NCBI GenBank assembly: GCA_033980235.1
Contig: CM067075.1
Location: 8,834,608 to 8,898,607 of the forward strand
DNA length: 64,000 nt
Origin: Diadema setosum
Lineage: Eukaryota > Echinodermata > Echinoidea > Diadematoida > Diadematidae
Direction: 5' to 3'
Shown here: piece after piece, positions 12,355 through 22,960 of the stretch
Layout: every line of letters begins with the position of its first letter
Position numbering within the stretch: position 1 is the first letter of the stretch
Notes under the pieces: generated by a model
Databases searched by the model: none
What the model was told of the DNA's origin: nothing
Seen by the model: the letters and a program-made list of their open reading frames with translations, nothing else
Program-made: the position numbers and the translations under genes

Positions 12355-12930
12355 ATTATTCAACAATAGAGGGCGTACATCACACTCCCACCTGCACATT
12401 CTTGACATGCTTGAATGTCAACTTTGGATGGCCGTAACTTTCTTATTATTTGAGCAATATCTATGAAATTTTCACATTGTATTGCATACATATTTAGTAT
12501 AATTTTGAAGAATATTCAAACAAATTGAATATGTTTTGGTATGATTTAGAGATAGATAAGTTTTATGGTGAAATTACATTTTTGCTAAAAAATGTGAAAA
12601 AATTGTATTCTGGCCTCAAAATTAAGATGAAGGTTGGTATAACCCCCTACATAATTGGTATCATCATATAGATAATTTAATTTTCTTTAATTTGATACCA
12701 AAGCCATGACAATTGAACAATTTAATCAAAGGTTACATGTATTTTTATGAGATACTGACATTTTCACCATGCGTTACCATGGAAACGGATTTTTGACCAC
12801 TATGGGACACGCTTTGACCTGTTAACATTGCATTTTTGAAATCTACGCACAAAACTGGTCTAGATGAAGTAGATTAAAAAAATATATGTTTGGGGTGCAT
12901 GGGAACCCCTTTCTCCTACTAGACTATTTC
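12355..12930 (-). repeat. Right long inverted repeat of the 6.7-12.9 kb element
   Basis: Reverse complement of 6705-7284 with scattered substitutions and small indels. The X-box-like GTTACCATGGAAAC is conserved at 12773-12786. Confidence 0.8.
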
Positions 12931-12989
12931 TGAAAGGATACCAGAAGCTTCTTAATAATAGATTGCAAGTGGATAACTTTACCCACTTG

Positions 12990-13225
12990 GAAACATTTCA
13001 ATACTTCATGAAGTGTTATTTTCGCAAGGGCTAAATTTTTGCAAATTTTGCGAATCACAGTTAGGCCGCGAATTTAACAACACATGAAAATGTTGCCATG
13101 CACTAGGGTAACAGCGCAGTTAATACGATAGCCTCGGTGTCAATTCACGAAAAAACAACATCTCGTGAAAATGTCCGTGACATCCTCATTCGCTAAGTCT
13201 GTACGCGAAAATAACAGCTTATACA
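12990..13225. repeat. CGCGAAAA-rich MITE-like element, decayed
   Basis: Contains repeated TTTTCGC/GCGAAAA-type words (TATTTTCGCAAGG, GCGAATTTAACAAC, GTACGCGAAAATAACAGC) as in the elements at 25177-25389 and 59994-60240. The termini are not clear. Confidence 0.5.
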
Positions 13226-14680
13226 TTCTTTCAATAATCAGTCAAACTCTTCATAGATGTATATTTTCTCTTTATATCTACTTATCATTTTTTTTTCATT
13301 TATCTAAATATACTTTAATATGAATCAGTCCAGCTACCTCTTCAGTCCCTCTCTTTCTAGCATTCCTCCTTTTATTTACTCATCTATACCTACATGTTAA
13401 ATGAAGACGTATGCCTTCCCATCTTTTCAATATTTGTCACAGTATCCACACATCTCACCTAATGGAATTACCTTCCTTTTTTCCCACCATTCTATTCCCA
13501 CATGCTCAAATGACTTGGCTGGGTGTATCCTTACTCATAACCCCAACTAATCTCCAGAAATTCCCCTTGATCTTGCCCTCTCCTCTTTCCACTGCGCAAT
13601 CCCACTGTCGTCGTCATCAATGCTTGGCCAACTCCCGAAAGTTCATGACATCTTTCTCCATCTCTTCCACCCTCCTCCACCCCTCCCCCATTAAAAAAAG
13701 AAAACAACAACAACTCTATATCACATCCTCTTCTTCTCTTGTCTTTTCGGTCCCCCTCCCCTCCCCCCCCCCCCCCCACAAACACACATCCCACTAAACT
13801 CCTCTTGGCGTAAGCATCTCTCGAGGCGGAGGAAATCGAACACCTCTATCCATCATTGAGTGACGGGGTAAGTTGTCCTTCAGGGTGCTTCTTCTGGCTC
13901 CCAATATCCTCACCACCCTCTTCATTCAGCCTCCCGAGTCTCCGTCGGTCGGTCCTCACAGAACCCGAGAAAGCTACAAATCCAAAGCCACAGATATTCA
14001 GAGAATGGCAAGAGAGAGAAACATTGCCAAAATCTTGATCTCACTCCACTTCTTCACTCGTCACGACTGCGCAAGCTGAAAACTTCTGCCCCACCAGCAA
14101 AAGCAATCTCTGTAATGTTCTTCTTCTCTCCATTAGGTCATCGTCCACCACTTCATTTAGTGCCATAAATCATTCCTCAGATCTGTTACCAGAAAACAGG
14201 AAGTTTCATATCTTTATCATTGATAATAGGAAAAAAAATGCTTTTGGATTTGACAGAAAAATCTGGATAGGGTTGCTAGTTATGCTAGCAGTACTTTAAT
14301 TTTCCAGAATTTTGCTGTGAAGAGAAAAGATGTCTTTTCCTCTGAAAGTGATGAAGCACAACATATACAAACAAATCCCTTTCAGAAAGACATAAATGGA
14401 ATAGATGGAGCAAAATATTCTCTCTCCCTCTGTCTCTCTATAAAAATATAGTAAATACAATTACATTAATGCATACAAAATTATATATATATATACACAT
14501 ATAATCATATATACATATATCCTCTATTCACAGCTCTCTCCCACGGTCTAGATTCCCATTTTTTCCTTTCTGTTACTCTCATTTCCTCTCTCTATTTTTC
14601 TTTTTACTGTATTACCCTCTATTCCTTTCTTTTTTTTGAATATTCTCATCTTCTTTTTTATATTTTGTCTCTCTCCTTCC

Positions 14681-14719
<39 letters not shown>

Positions 14720-15096
14720 TTCATGTCCTTCATTCTTTCACGTCCCTTCCAGGCCCCACCTTTCCCTCACTCATATCACTCACATCATACTTTTCTTCTT
14801 CTTCAACCATCTGGCAGTGGCCCTATTCTGCACGAGATGCAAGGTATCATGTTGCCGTGGCAACTAGGCGATGACCTCCTCATGGAGGCTTTTCCCAAGA
14901 GAGCGGACCGGATGACTGAATCGTGTATGCGCAAAAACTCTCTGACCATTACAATTCATTTTGCTATGCTCAGTGCAAAAGTGTGCACGATTTAGAGGCA
15001 ATTGTGGTGAGCAAGGCCGGGAGTGGTCAGTAGTCTCAAGAGAAGACAGTGGTCAGATATGGTCAAGGAGGAAAACTCTTCAAAAATAAGACATTC
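13226..15096. other. Pyrimidine-rich low-complexity region
   Basis: TC-rich strand with poly(C) near 13765-13780, AT microsatellite near 14480-14520, and (CT)n at 14684-14716. The frames at 13411-13797 and 14548-14995 translate these tracts. An X-box-like palindrome at 14851-14864 is listed separately. No coding exon is supported. Confidence 0.65.
14851..14864. promoter_or_regulatory. Perfect RFX X-box-like palindrome
   Basis: GTTGCCGTGGCAAC is two 6-bp half-sites (GTTGCC/GGCAAC) separated by 2 bp, the ideal form of the X-box bound by RFX factors, which often control ciliary genes. It lies in a short stretch of balanced base composition (about 14810-14940) within low-complexity DNA. Function is inferred from the motif only. 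Confidence 0.45.
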
Positions 15097-15455
15097 TTAA
15101 AGGCATTATTTACCATTAGCAGATGAAACAAAACACCCAGCTTTAGTGTTTCAAAATAGTTCTAAGATGTGAGTTAGGGATAGAAAAAATCTAATGAATG
15201 TAAAAATGTTAATCAGTATAATCAAAGCATTGTTAAACATGTGAACTTTATTGAAATTTTTTCTAGAATAAACCGTCTGCAGTTATGGTTTATTGAGAAA
15301 AATAGTGATATCTCCCTTATTTTAGGCTTCATTGCATAAACATTTTTATATGGTAGGATGTTTTGTGATACAACTGACCTACACACATATGCATCAAATG
15401 TAATAACTCAAACATTTTTAATATCACTGCTCCCAATGGTAAACATTGGCTTTAA
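15097..15455 (+). mobile_element. 359-bp TTAA-flanked MITE, family E, copy 2
   Basis: TTAA at both ends (15097-15100, 15452-15455), with imperfect inverted ends (TTAAAGGCATTATTTACCAT and ATGGTAAACATTGGCTTTAA). The interior matches 48345-48699 and, inverted, 277-647. No coding capacity. Confidence 0.85.
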
Positions 15456-16216
15456 GGGAGGGCTTACATCATTTTCATTTTTTTCATTTCCCATATATTC
15501 AAATATATATGCTGAGATTATAGACAGCACTCCAAGTAAAATATGCTGTCCAACCAAAATGTGACAGATTCATTCTTTAATATGCTACACAGAAACATAT
15601 TGCTTTTTAATATCAAAACTTATTATTGAAATGTGCTTCACTGAGGCAAGAAAATTAGATTTCAGTGTACCTGAATGATTCTGGTTGAAATTAGTTTTAA
15701 AAAATGAAAATGATAGCAAAATGTGGTCTACTGATGTTCCACACATCTAAGTACTTAATGCACCAGTGCCCAAATACAAGTGCAATGTACAGATTTATAG
15801 AAAATTTATACCTTGTTCCAGTACAAAACTAGCAAGATGCACACACATATACATGTGCATAATTATATCTTAAGGGAAACTGACCATATTTCATCTTGAC
15901 AGAGTCACTATGCATAGATAACCCACCAATGTTTCTTTTGAATGAGAAGCTATTGGATAATTATGAGTTTCAGTGACAACTCCCCACCCCTCCCCCATCC
16001 CCAAACATCTACTGTGTTGCCTTTAAGGACTTTATTGAATTCTGCAGACAAATATTTAGTATGCAAAAATGCAAAAAGAAACCTTGATGAATCAAGTGTT
16101 GTAAAGTGTTGTATCTCGTTCATTTTGAGGTTTCTTAGTTTTGTTATGTTTTTCGTTTCTTTTTTAATCAGTATGAAGAATCATCCTGTCTCACCAACAC
16201 CTCCTGTTTTTATAGC
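15456..16216. other. No feature recognised
   Basis: AT-rich sequence. The short frame at 15942-16259 has no supporting signals. Confidence 0.5.
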
Positions 16217-16574
16217 TTATGCAGAAACAAAGTCAGAAAACAGTGTCTTGAGGAATTGATTTATGACCGAGCCAAGCTCCAGATCAAAACCCTGCAAGAT
16301 CTGCACGAGCAAAGCACTGATTTCCAGTGAATCATCGACCAAAATCCCTTCCCACACAGTTGCATATATTATTTTTGTCTCCCCTCCCCCCCCCCCCCAC
16401 ACACACATTTCCTTGCCATGGATCATTCTCTGCGATAAGCGACTTTAGAACACGCGTCAGCAACCCCTGCAGCTGAACCACCACACGATCACAGGCAGGT
16501 GCAGCCTGGCACAGTGGTGCAAATCTGGACGAGGCACTGCTCACAAAAACATCGATCAGGTCAAACCTTGGCAT
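16217..16574 (-). other. Pair of adjacent minus-strand open frames around a poly(C) tract, doubtful coding
   Basis: An open frame from 16574 starts MPRFDLIDVFVSSASSRFAP and continues with hydrophobic/Arg heptad-like spacing (VVVQLQGLLTRVLKSLIAE). After the poly(C) at about 16386-16399, another frame reads VWEGILVDDSLEISALLVQI and LQGFDLELGSVINQFLKTLF. Both have protein-like amphipathic composition in a locally GC-richer block. The two frames are out of register, the poly(C) tract is a likely sequencing or mutation weak point, and I see no splice consensus that joins them. It could be a decayed retrocopy, a degraded exon, or chance. No family recognised. Confidence 0.2.
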
Positions 16575-16789
16575 TTTGGGCTACACCGCGTATGATACTT
16601 TCAATCACCAAGTCCACTGGTTGGTTTGACGAAAAGAAAAACAAAGCTGACTGCTAAAATACAAATGAATACAGATTTGCACACACACACACAAACATAC
16701 ATACACATACATGTGTGTATACATGAATATACACTATGAAGACTATAATATTTTTACATTTTTTATCAACTAGAAACATTGCTATGGCG
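16575..16789. other. Short intergenic stretch with CA microsatellite
   Basis: (CA)n-like repeats lie at about 16680-16710. Nothing else seen. Confidence 0.5.
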
Positions 16790-17030
16790 ACTTGTATGCC
16801 TGCCTCCACTATATGGCGTCATTCTCCCAGTAGGCCTGTACAATACATTTTGACAATGTTTGAATTTCTATTTTGTATTACCATTGACCATATTAAGACT
16901 ATTACTTCCTTTTAATATGTAATCTAACTAAATGCCATTGCATCATTGTTATAATCTGTGTAATTCAGTTATATTCATTTCTTTGTCTTTGCAAACACAA
17001 AGTGGAAATAAATTCCAATCAATCAATCAA
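16790..17030 (+). mobile_element. 3' end of a non-LTR retrotransposon (LINE)
   Basis: The sequence ends TTTGCAAACACAAAGTGGAA then ATAAATTCCAATCAATCAATCAATG. This is the typical 3' UTR and short tandem (TCAA)n tail of CR1/RTE-like elements. Only the 3' tail is present, and no reverse transcriptase frame remains. The left boundary is approximate. Confidence 0.55.
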
Positions 17031-17039
17031 TGTGAGATG

Positions 17040-17720
17040 AGTTTTACATAACTGGAGAGAAATTGAAATGATATGTTGAAAAGCTTGATGGCACAATCCC
17101 AAAATGCATTGAGTGGTTTTACACATAATGCCTTGAACCAAGTTTCATTAAAACTTTGACCTTTGACCTTCAATCATTGACCCGTGTCCCATAACTTTCT
17201 CTAAATATTAATCACCATCAAATAATATGCATACACCAATTTCCATGACAATGGTTTAAATCATTTTAAAAAATATGGAAAAAATTGTGAAATTTAACAT
17301 TTCGTCTTTGATGACCCCCAAGGCCAATATCTTTTCCTACAGAAAAATTGTGTGCTAACAAGAGTATATAATGTATATATCAAGTCAAATTGTGTACATC
17401 AACTGAGTTATTTCCAAGGTATGGAGAAAGTGGTGTAATTTCAGCATTATATAGCATAATTTTAGCACTTTAATAATACCTCTGACCCCATGACCCCATG
17501 ACCCAGAATTTTCCCTAGAGAACCTTTATCAGGTATACATGAATACACTTTAAGTTTTTTGGGTTTTTTTTTATATACCTTATATGCACTGCGGAGATAT
17601 GGGGGAAAATGGTGAAATTTAAGAATTTGACCCTGAGCGCATGCATCCAACCCAAAGGTAATAGGCACAACTTTGTCCACTAATATACACATCTATATGC
17701 CAAGTTTCATTTGGATGAAT
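17040..17720. repeat. Degenerate repeat with TGACCT and TGACCCC runs
   Basis: Blocks such as ACTTTGACCTTTGACCTTCA (about 17153-17172), TGACCCCATGACCCCATGAC (about 17482-17501), AAGTTTCAT, and TATGGNGAAAAtGGTGAAATTT recur at irregular 150-200 bp spacing, suggesting an old tandem or dispersed repeat. No coding frame is supported. Confidence 0.4.
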
Positions 17721-17728
17721 ACTGCAAA

Positions 17729-17980
17729 ATGAGGAATGTTTGCATGCATTTTAATTTTGCGAATTTAGCGAGCGCGAAGATCCGCGAAATTAAAATGCAC
17801 GCGAACGTTCTTTTATACACTATATGCATTGAATGCCAGTGGCAGTTCGCGAAAATTTCATGCCACAAAAAAAAGGCCGTCGGCTCCAAAAAATCACGAA
17901 AAATTCAAATTTCATGAATATTGGCTCTCACAAAATTTGTGAAATTAATATGCATGTGAGCATCCCGGTTTTACAGCTGT
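17729..17980. repeat. CGCGAAA-rich MITE-like element
   Basis: A-T arms with GCGAATTTAGCGAGCGCGAA (17759-17778), CGCGAAATTAAAATGCACGC and TTCGCGAAAATTTCATGCCA. It resembles 27724-27891 (shared GCCAGTGGCA/TGCCACTGGC and TTTCATGCCAC words, inverted). Confidence 0.55.
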
Positions 17981-18433
17981 ACCTCAAATGGTTAAGTTAC
18001 ACCACCCACAAAATCAATTACAGACTGAAGGCTGGATGGACAACCCCAAAACATACAGTAAAATGCCTCAGGCAACACTTCGTGGTGGGGGCATAATAAA
18101 AAGAATGTATAATGTAGATGTATAGTGCGACATAGCAAACTTAAGATTACAGTTTTATCTTTTAGGAACAAGCATGACATTGAAAATAGAACAGAGATAT
18201 ATATAGTGCTTCTACAAAAAAACAACAACAACAAACAAACAAACAAACAAACAAAACAAAATAAAACAAAATGAAGAAACATGGGAAAATATTCCTTATT
18301 ACAGAAAATAATGAATATTTATAAAGTGACTTTGCAGATAATCTCATCCTTGTCTCACCTCGCAGCAATATAAAAGTGGGGACCTCTGATTACAAGGCAC
18401 ATGGGCTGCCTGGTGATGAGAGATAATTATGTC
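17981..18433. other. No gene; CAAA-rich simple repeat
   Basis: An (ACAA)n/(CAAA)n tract lies at about 18222-18270. Nothing else recognised. Confidence 0.5.
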
Positions 18434-18461
18434 ACATATATATATATATATATATATATAT
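18434..18461. repeat. (TA)n microsatellite
   Basis: Uninterrupted alternating TA for about 27 bp. Confidence 0.9.
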
Positions 18462-18599
18462 CCTTAACTTTAAGGAGATGCAGTAGGAACACCCCCACAG
18501 AAACGCATCTATTACAGTGGAAATAACGCAGATTGCTTTATGACATGTTCACGTCACCGTTTCGCTAGCAACCGGCCACTGAACAACAGTTGCACTCGC

Positions 18600-19900
18600 T
18601 CGTGCCCGTGCACTCCAACAATTTTGTGCTGCTTTTTTTTTTTCTCTCTCTCTCTCCTCTCTCCCTTTCCCCTCACTCTCTATAACGGGAAGTTAGTTGC
18701 TGTTTTTTTTTTCCTCTTCCTCCTTTTTTTTTTCTGAATTGACCGAATGGGCACAGCTGTAAGGCAATGATGGTTAGGTCGTCTTTCTCTGAAAGAGGGA
18801 TGCCAAAAGCACACATACGCAGGTGCCCACGTCACTACTTCTAATTTCTTTTGTCTCCAATCTCCTCCCAATTTCCTCTCTCCTTCCTCTTCTCTCTCCT
18901 CTCTCTCACACTCTTTCTCTCCATTTCTCCATCTCCCTCCCTCTCTCTCTCTCTCTCTATAGGTATATATGTATATGTATATTATATGAAATAAATAAAT
19001 ATATGTATATGTATATGTACATTTATGAAATATATAAATATGTATGTACATGTACATGTACATGAAATATATAAATATATAAATATGTATGTATATGTAC
19101 ATAAAATATATAAATATATAAATATATATTATATAATATATTCCTCTCATCTCTCTGTATCAACTCTCTTTTCTCTCATGTTTGATCCTTCATCATCATC
19201 TTTCTGTTTATCTTCATTTAAATATTAAAATAGACTTTCTATCTCTCTTGCTCTTCTCTCTCTCTCTCTCTCCCCACCATCCTTCTTTCTCTCTCCATCT
19301 CTCCTCTGTCTCTCTCTGTATCTATTCTCTCTTTTTCTGTTTATTTGGTCTATCATTTCCATCCCTTTTTCATTTATCTTTGTCTCCATTTTGATTGTTT
19401 TTTTTTCATTATTTCATTTTTGTATTCATTTTTTACATAATAATGTTATGTCTTTCTTCCCTTCATCTCTGTCTCTCTCTCTCCCTCTCTTATTCTTTTT
19501 CTGTCTTCTCCAGTCATTACTCTTAATTTTTCCTTCTCCTCCTTTGTCAAAAAAAAGGTCTCCATATGTCTCCTACCTTTTCTCTTTCTCTCTCCACCTT
19601 GATCCCTCCCTTTCACTAGCTTTCACTCTTGAGCTAGATCTTGACTCCCTCCTACGTATCACCGCTCCTTCCCACCGCAGTCTGTCTCAAAGTTGCCTCC
19701 CGATAAAAATAGACCTTCTGACATCGTCGAGTTCATCCATTCCTAATCACCTCGGGTACGTCATTCAAGGCACTGCTATGTGGATGGATCTTTGCTTTGC
19801 GCGCAGTGAGCAAACATGTGTCGATTCCCCCAGCTCAATGCATTATTTCTCCCCAAACCAAGGCAGAGTGCATTATACTGAACCTCACAAGCTTTAACCC
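18600..19900. repeat. Long polypyrimidine-rich tract with an embedded ATAAATATGTATGTACATG minisatellite
   Basis: The + strand is strongly CT-rich from about 18640 to 18960 and from 19140 to 19620. Between them (about 18957-19140) lies an AT-rich tandem array with unit near ATGAAATATATAAATATGTATGTATATGTAC. The frames of up to 168 codons here (19391-19897, and 18680-19150 on the minus strand) are Ser/Leu/Phe or Tyr/Ile low-complexity translations, not genes. Confidence 0.7.
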
Positions 19901-20797
19901 ATTGTTAAAAGGCAATCCAAGGGAGAGAGAGATGGTGAGAGGTAGAGAGAGGAGGTAGAGAAATAGAAGGATACAGATGAAGAGAGAGAGAGGGAGAAAG
20001 ATAGACAGAACGAGAGAGAGAGAGACAGTGATAGAAAGCTGTATACTGCGGTTAATTGAAGATGAATGACTGTCTTGCGCGGATTTGTCTCTCTACGGCG
20101 TGTATCAGGTCACCGGCTTCTGCAATTGGAGATATCAATCCGCACATGCAAATTGTACGTCCAACGTGAACACTGAGCGAAAAGCAATCATCGCAAAACA
20201 TTGGTTTGTAGTATCATGTCACCCACATTATGCTTGGTTTATACGTGTATTTAGGAATGCTTTATCCATCCATTCTAGTAATTTATGCTCATTCCATGAA
20301 ACATAGTAGCTTGGTGAATTATGGCTCTGCAGCTCTTTCTATGATCACCTATCTATGATTAACACGCACCACTGTTCAACCATATTAAATGAATTACATA
20401 CAGAAACCAGTCTCGAATGTAATTATATCTTGCAGACAAATGGTTTTACTTTCAATGACTGATATTAGAATTGAGATTTCAGAATCATTCAAAAATATCT
20501 GGCTTGCTGCTAATTTACATGCACTTCATACACCTCAAAACTGATTGATTTCATTTAAACTTGTTTGATTCAGTCTTATCTAATATGACTATCTTATGCA
20601 ATGATTTCATTTTTTTTAATGGTCATAATCAATACTATTATAACAGTTTGCAAGTATGAAAGTTCTGTTACCATGACTGGGGTGTTTAGCTTAGTGAAGT
20701 TTGAAATTGCAATAAAAAAAAAAAATGATTCCATTTTGAAAAAAAAAATAATAATAATGGGCCATGAAGTGTTGACATTAAATAACAAGAAGAATCT
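19901..20797. other. GA-rich then AT-rich DNA, no gene
   Basis: An imperfect (GAGA)n stretch at about 19919-20035 is followed by unremarkable AT-rich sequence. Confidence 0.55.
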
Positions 20798-20890
20798 TTA
20801 ACCCGTTGAGGATGAGTCCCACGTATACTCGGGCAGGTGTCTACAGGAAATGCGTGTTGTAGCAAAATCAGTCCGTCCTCAACGGGTTAA
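20798..20890 (+). mobile_element. 93-bp TTAA MITE, family A, copy 1
   Basis: TTAACCCGTTGAGGATGAGT at the left pairs with CCGTCCTCAACGGGTTAA at the right. The interior has GTATACTCGGGCAGGTGTCT and GTGTTGTAGCAAAATC. Five copies lie in this window (also 46657, 58405, 60299, 61926). Ends of the form TTAACCC resemble piggyBac termini. Confidence 0.9.
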
Positions 20891-21723
20891 AGCTTTAAAC
20901 TTTGAGATTTTTCATGTCAACATTCATCACTATCCACCCAAAAGAAATATCTCTCTGTTTCTACTAAAGGAACTTGCAAATATTTTGTAACTGCCAAATG
21001 ACATCACACTAGCAAATGTTGGTACTAAAGCACTAGAATGGCACCCTGTCATTGTGCAATTACTTTGCTGATGTATGTATAATGATGCCAACCTCATCAT
21101 CCACATTGAAGCAATGGAAATGAATACACTCACAAATCTGTAATCCTACATCATCCACATCATTCAAGGGGGTTACAACACGACCTTTGTTAAGCTATCA
21201 TACAGCAACAGTCTTGGGACATTAAAGGAGAAATTGAACCTAAACATACACAAGAATTCATCGAACGCAGAAAGATTAGAGTAACATTCAGGGAGTTACA
21301 TGTAGGAGGAAATTTGAAAAATCTGTTAAGATGTTATGCAATCTTAAAATTTGGTTAACCCATTAGCTTCCGGCAACATTTGCTCAACGAATTAACTGTT
21401 TGTCATCATTAGATCAGCACCATAGATTCTAACTGCATACATGATGTATCATTTTAGTGGAAGATTATAGGAACTGATTTATTTCATGATATATGCGCAA
21501 AATCAGAAGACAAATTTTTTAAAGAAATTCCTAATATGAGATAGAAACAGTCCAGTTGGTTCAGTGATATGTATTGCATTTTGCTGTGAAATACAAGAAA
21601 TCAATTCAATTAAATTCAAACAATAGGTTTAAATACAAAGTGTAGTTAGGCAGTAATAAGATGCTAAATGGGGGAGTTACAGTGCACGCTTTCAGGAACT
21701 ATTCTGTGCACATAAATATAATG
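20891..21723. other. No feature recognised
   Basis: AT-rich unique-looking sequence without supported genes. Confidence 0.5.
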
Positions 21724-22089
21724 TTAAAGGGGAAGGCTAGTACCTGATCAGTGGGAATCAGTGCGAATGCTGGGGGATGATTGTTCCAATCCTTGTGGGA
21801 TTCATTTAAGAGTACATTATATATCTACTGTTGTGTGAAAATCATTTGCTTCAGAACGGTCTCATATTCAAGTAATGTGCAGATTAATGCCCCGTCACTG
21901 ACCAGGGACGCTTACCTGGAAACATTAAACTGCACATTACTTGAACATGAGACCATTCTGAAGCAAATAGTTTTCACACAACAATAGATATGATAATGTA
22001 CTCTTGAATGAATCCCATAAGGATTGGAACAATCATCTCCCAGCATTTCCACTGATTCCCACTGATCAGTTACTAGCCTTCCCCTTTAA
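21724..22089. mobile_element. 366-bp TTAA-flanked foldback element, family F
   Basis: TTAAAGGGGAAGGCTAG at the left end mirrors CTAGCCTTCCCCTTTAA at the right. The two arms (about 165 bp each) pair over nearly their whole length, with a loop of about 35 bp centred near 21905. Both ends carry TTAA. There is no coding frame. Only one copy was noticed here. Confidence 0.85.
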
Positions 22090-22441
22090 CCTTTGCATTC
22101 TAACACTAGGCCGTGACTTGGTGCCTATGAAGCGGGGGAGGAGGGTGCTTTCATTGCTCAGATGCAACTCTGTAAATACAGCAAGGCCCTTTCTCGGTGG
22201 TTCAGATATAGTTTCCCTCACCATGCATTTCAGAGACTTGGAGACTGAGGACTCGAGGTAGAATCGAAGCTGTTTCCTTCCCACTTCCATTTTTCTTCTT
22301 CACATAAAATAATCATCCCACGACATCTTGAGACAATGAGGCTCCGCTTTATGGCAAGTGGTTATCATATTGCATCACAACATTCAATCATATTACACTT
22401 TGATAGCTGAAAACTGATTTGGGGGTGGGATGGGAAGGGGG
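22090..22441. other. No supported gene
   Basis: A minus-strand frame of 74 codons starts at 22290 and overlaps the MITE end. No family or splice support. Confidence 0.4.
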
Positions 22442-22960
22442 TTAACTCTTTATGTGCCATGGTGGAAACCCCCTGTGTGCCACGTTATTCCGAGACACAA
22501 AGGTAGTCATGCTTTCAGAAAGAATTCTGTTTTTCCAATTTCTATAACCTCTACAAATTTCTGTCAAGATGGTCATAATAGTAGGCAAAGTTAAAGAGGA
22601 ATGCCAAACTTTGTTTCGATATAAATTGTATGACGAATCTATTTTCAATTTCTCTTTCGAATGACCAATTGCTACATTACTGTAAAGGCATGACTTTTGC
22701 ACATAAAACCGTGACAGAAACTTAGAATGTACGAGCAAATCTAGTGTGGGAACACCACTTGATAGTCAATCAATACACAGAATGCAAGCCGTATAATGAG
22801 AGGAACAAAAGCACGAAAAACGCTTTCATTGTGCTGCGGGATTAGCACTGATTAGCGATTTATCGATCGGTTTTGGTGGCTTTGTTTGTTGAGCAGAATA
22901 TGCGAAGTTGGCACGCCGTCGACTGAGCCGGACGTGCGAACGTGGCACATAAAGAGTTAA
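22442..22960 (-). mobile_element. 519-bp TTAA-flanked non-autonomous element, family B, copy 2
   Basis: Reverse-orientation copy of 1876-2381 with the same TTAACTCTTTATGTGCCA termini. Its CpG-rich end (GTCGACTGAGCCGGACGTGC) now lies at the right. TTAA occurs at both borders. Confidence 0.88.

Larger units (their letters stand above)
6705..12930. mobile_element. ~6.2-kb region bounded by ~575-bp inverted repeats (candidate large non-autonomous transposon)
   Basis: The left arm (about 6705-7284) and right arm (about 12355-12930) are reverse complements, roughly 90% identical by eye over most of their length. Both start at GGGGTTCCCATGCACCCC and end internally at a CGCCCTCTATTG motif. The interior holds a degenerate tandem array (7966-9985), a long hairpin (10561-10638) and an extra partial copy of the right arm (about 12005-12300, same orientation). 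No transposase or other convincing protein frame lies inside. No clean target duplication was found. It may be a long-TIR transposon that lost its coding core, or two independent insertions in opposite orientation. Confidence 0.55.

Noticed and set aside
13411..14079. Possible 5' exon or promoter region
   Set aside because: Pyrimidine-rich with poly(C); no convincing start context, domain or splice donor.
18680..19150. 156-codon minus-strand frame rich in Tyr/Ile
   Set aside because: Translation of the ATATAAATATGTA minisatellite and a GA-rich tract.
19391..19897. 168-codon plus-strand frame
   Set aside because: Mostly Ser/Leu/Phe low complexity from a polypyrimidine tract.
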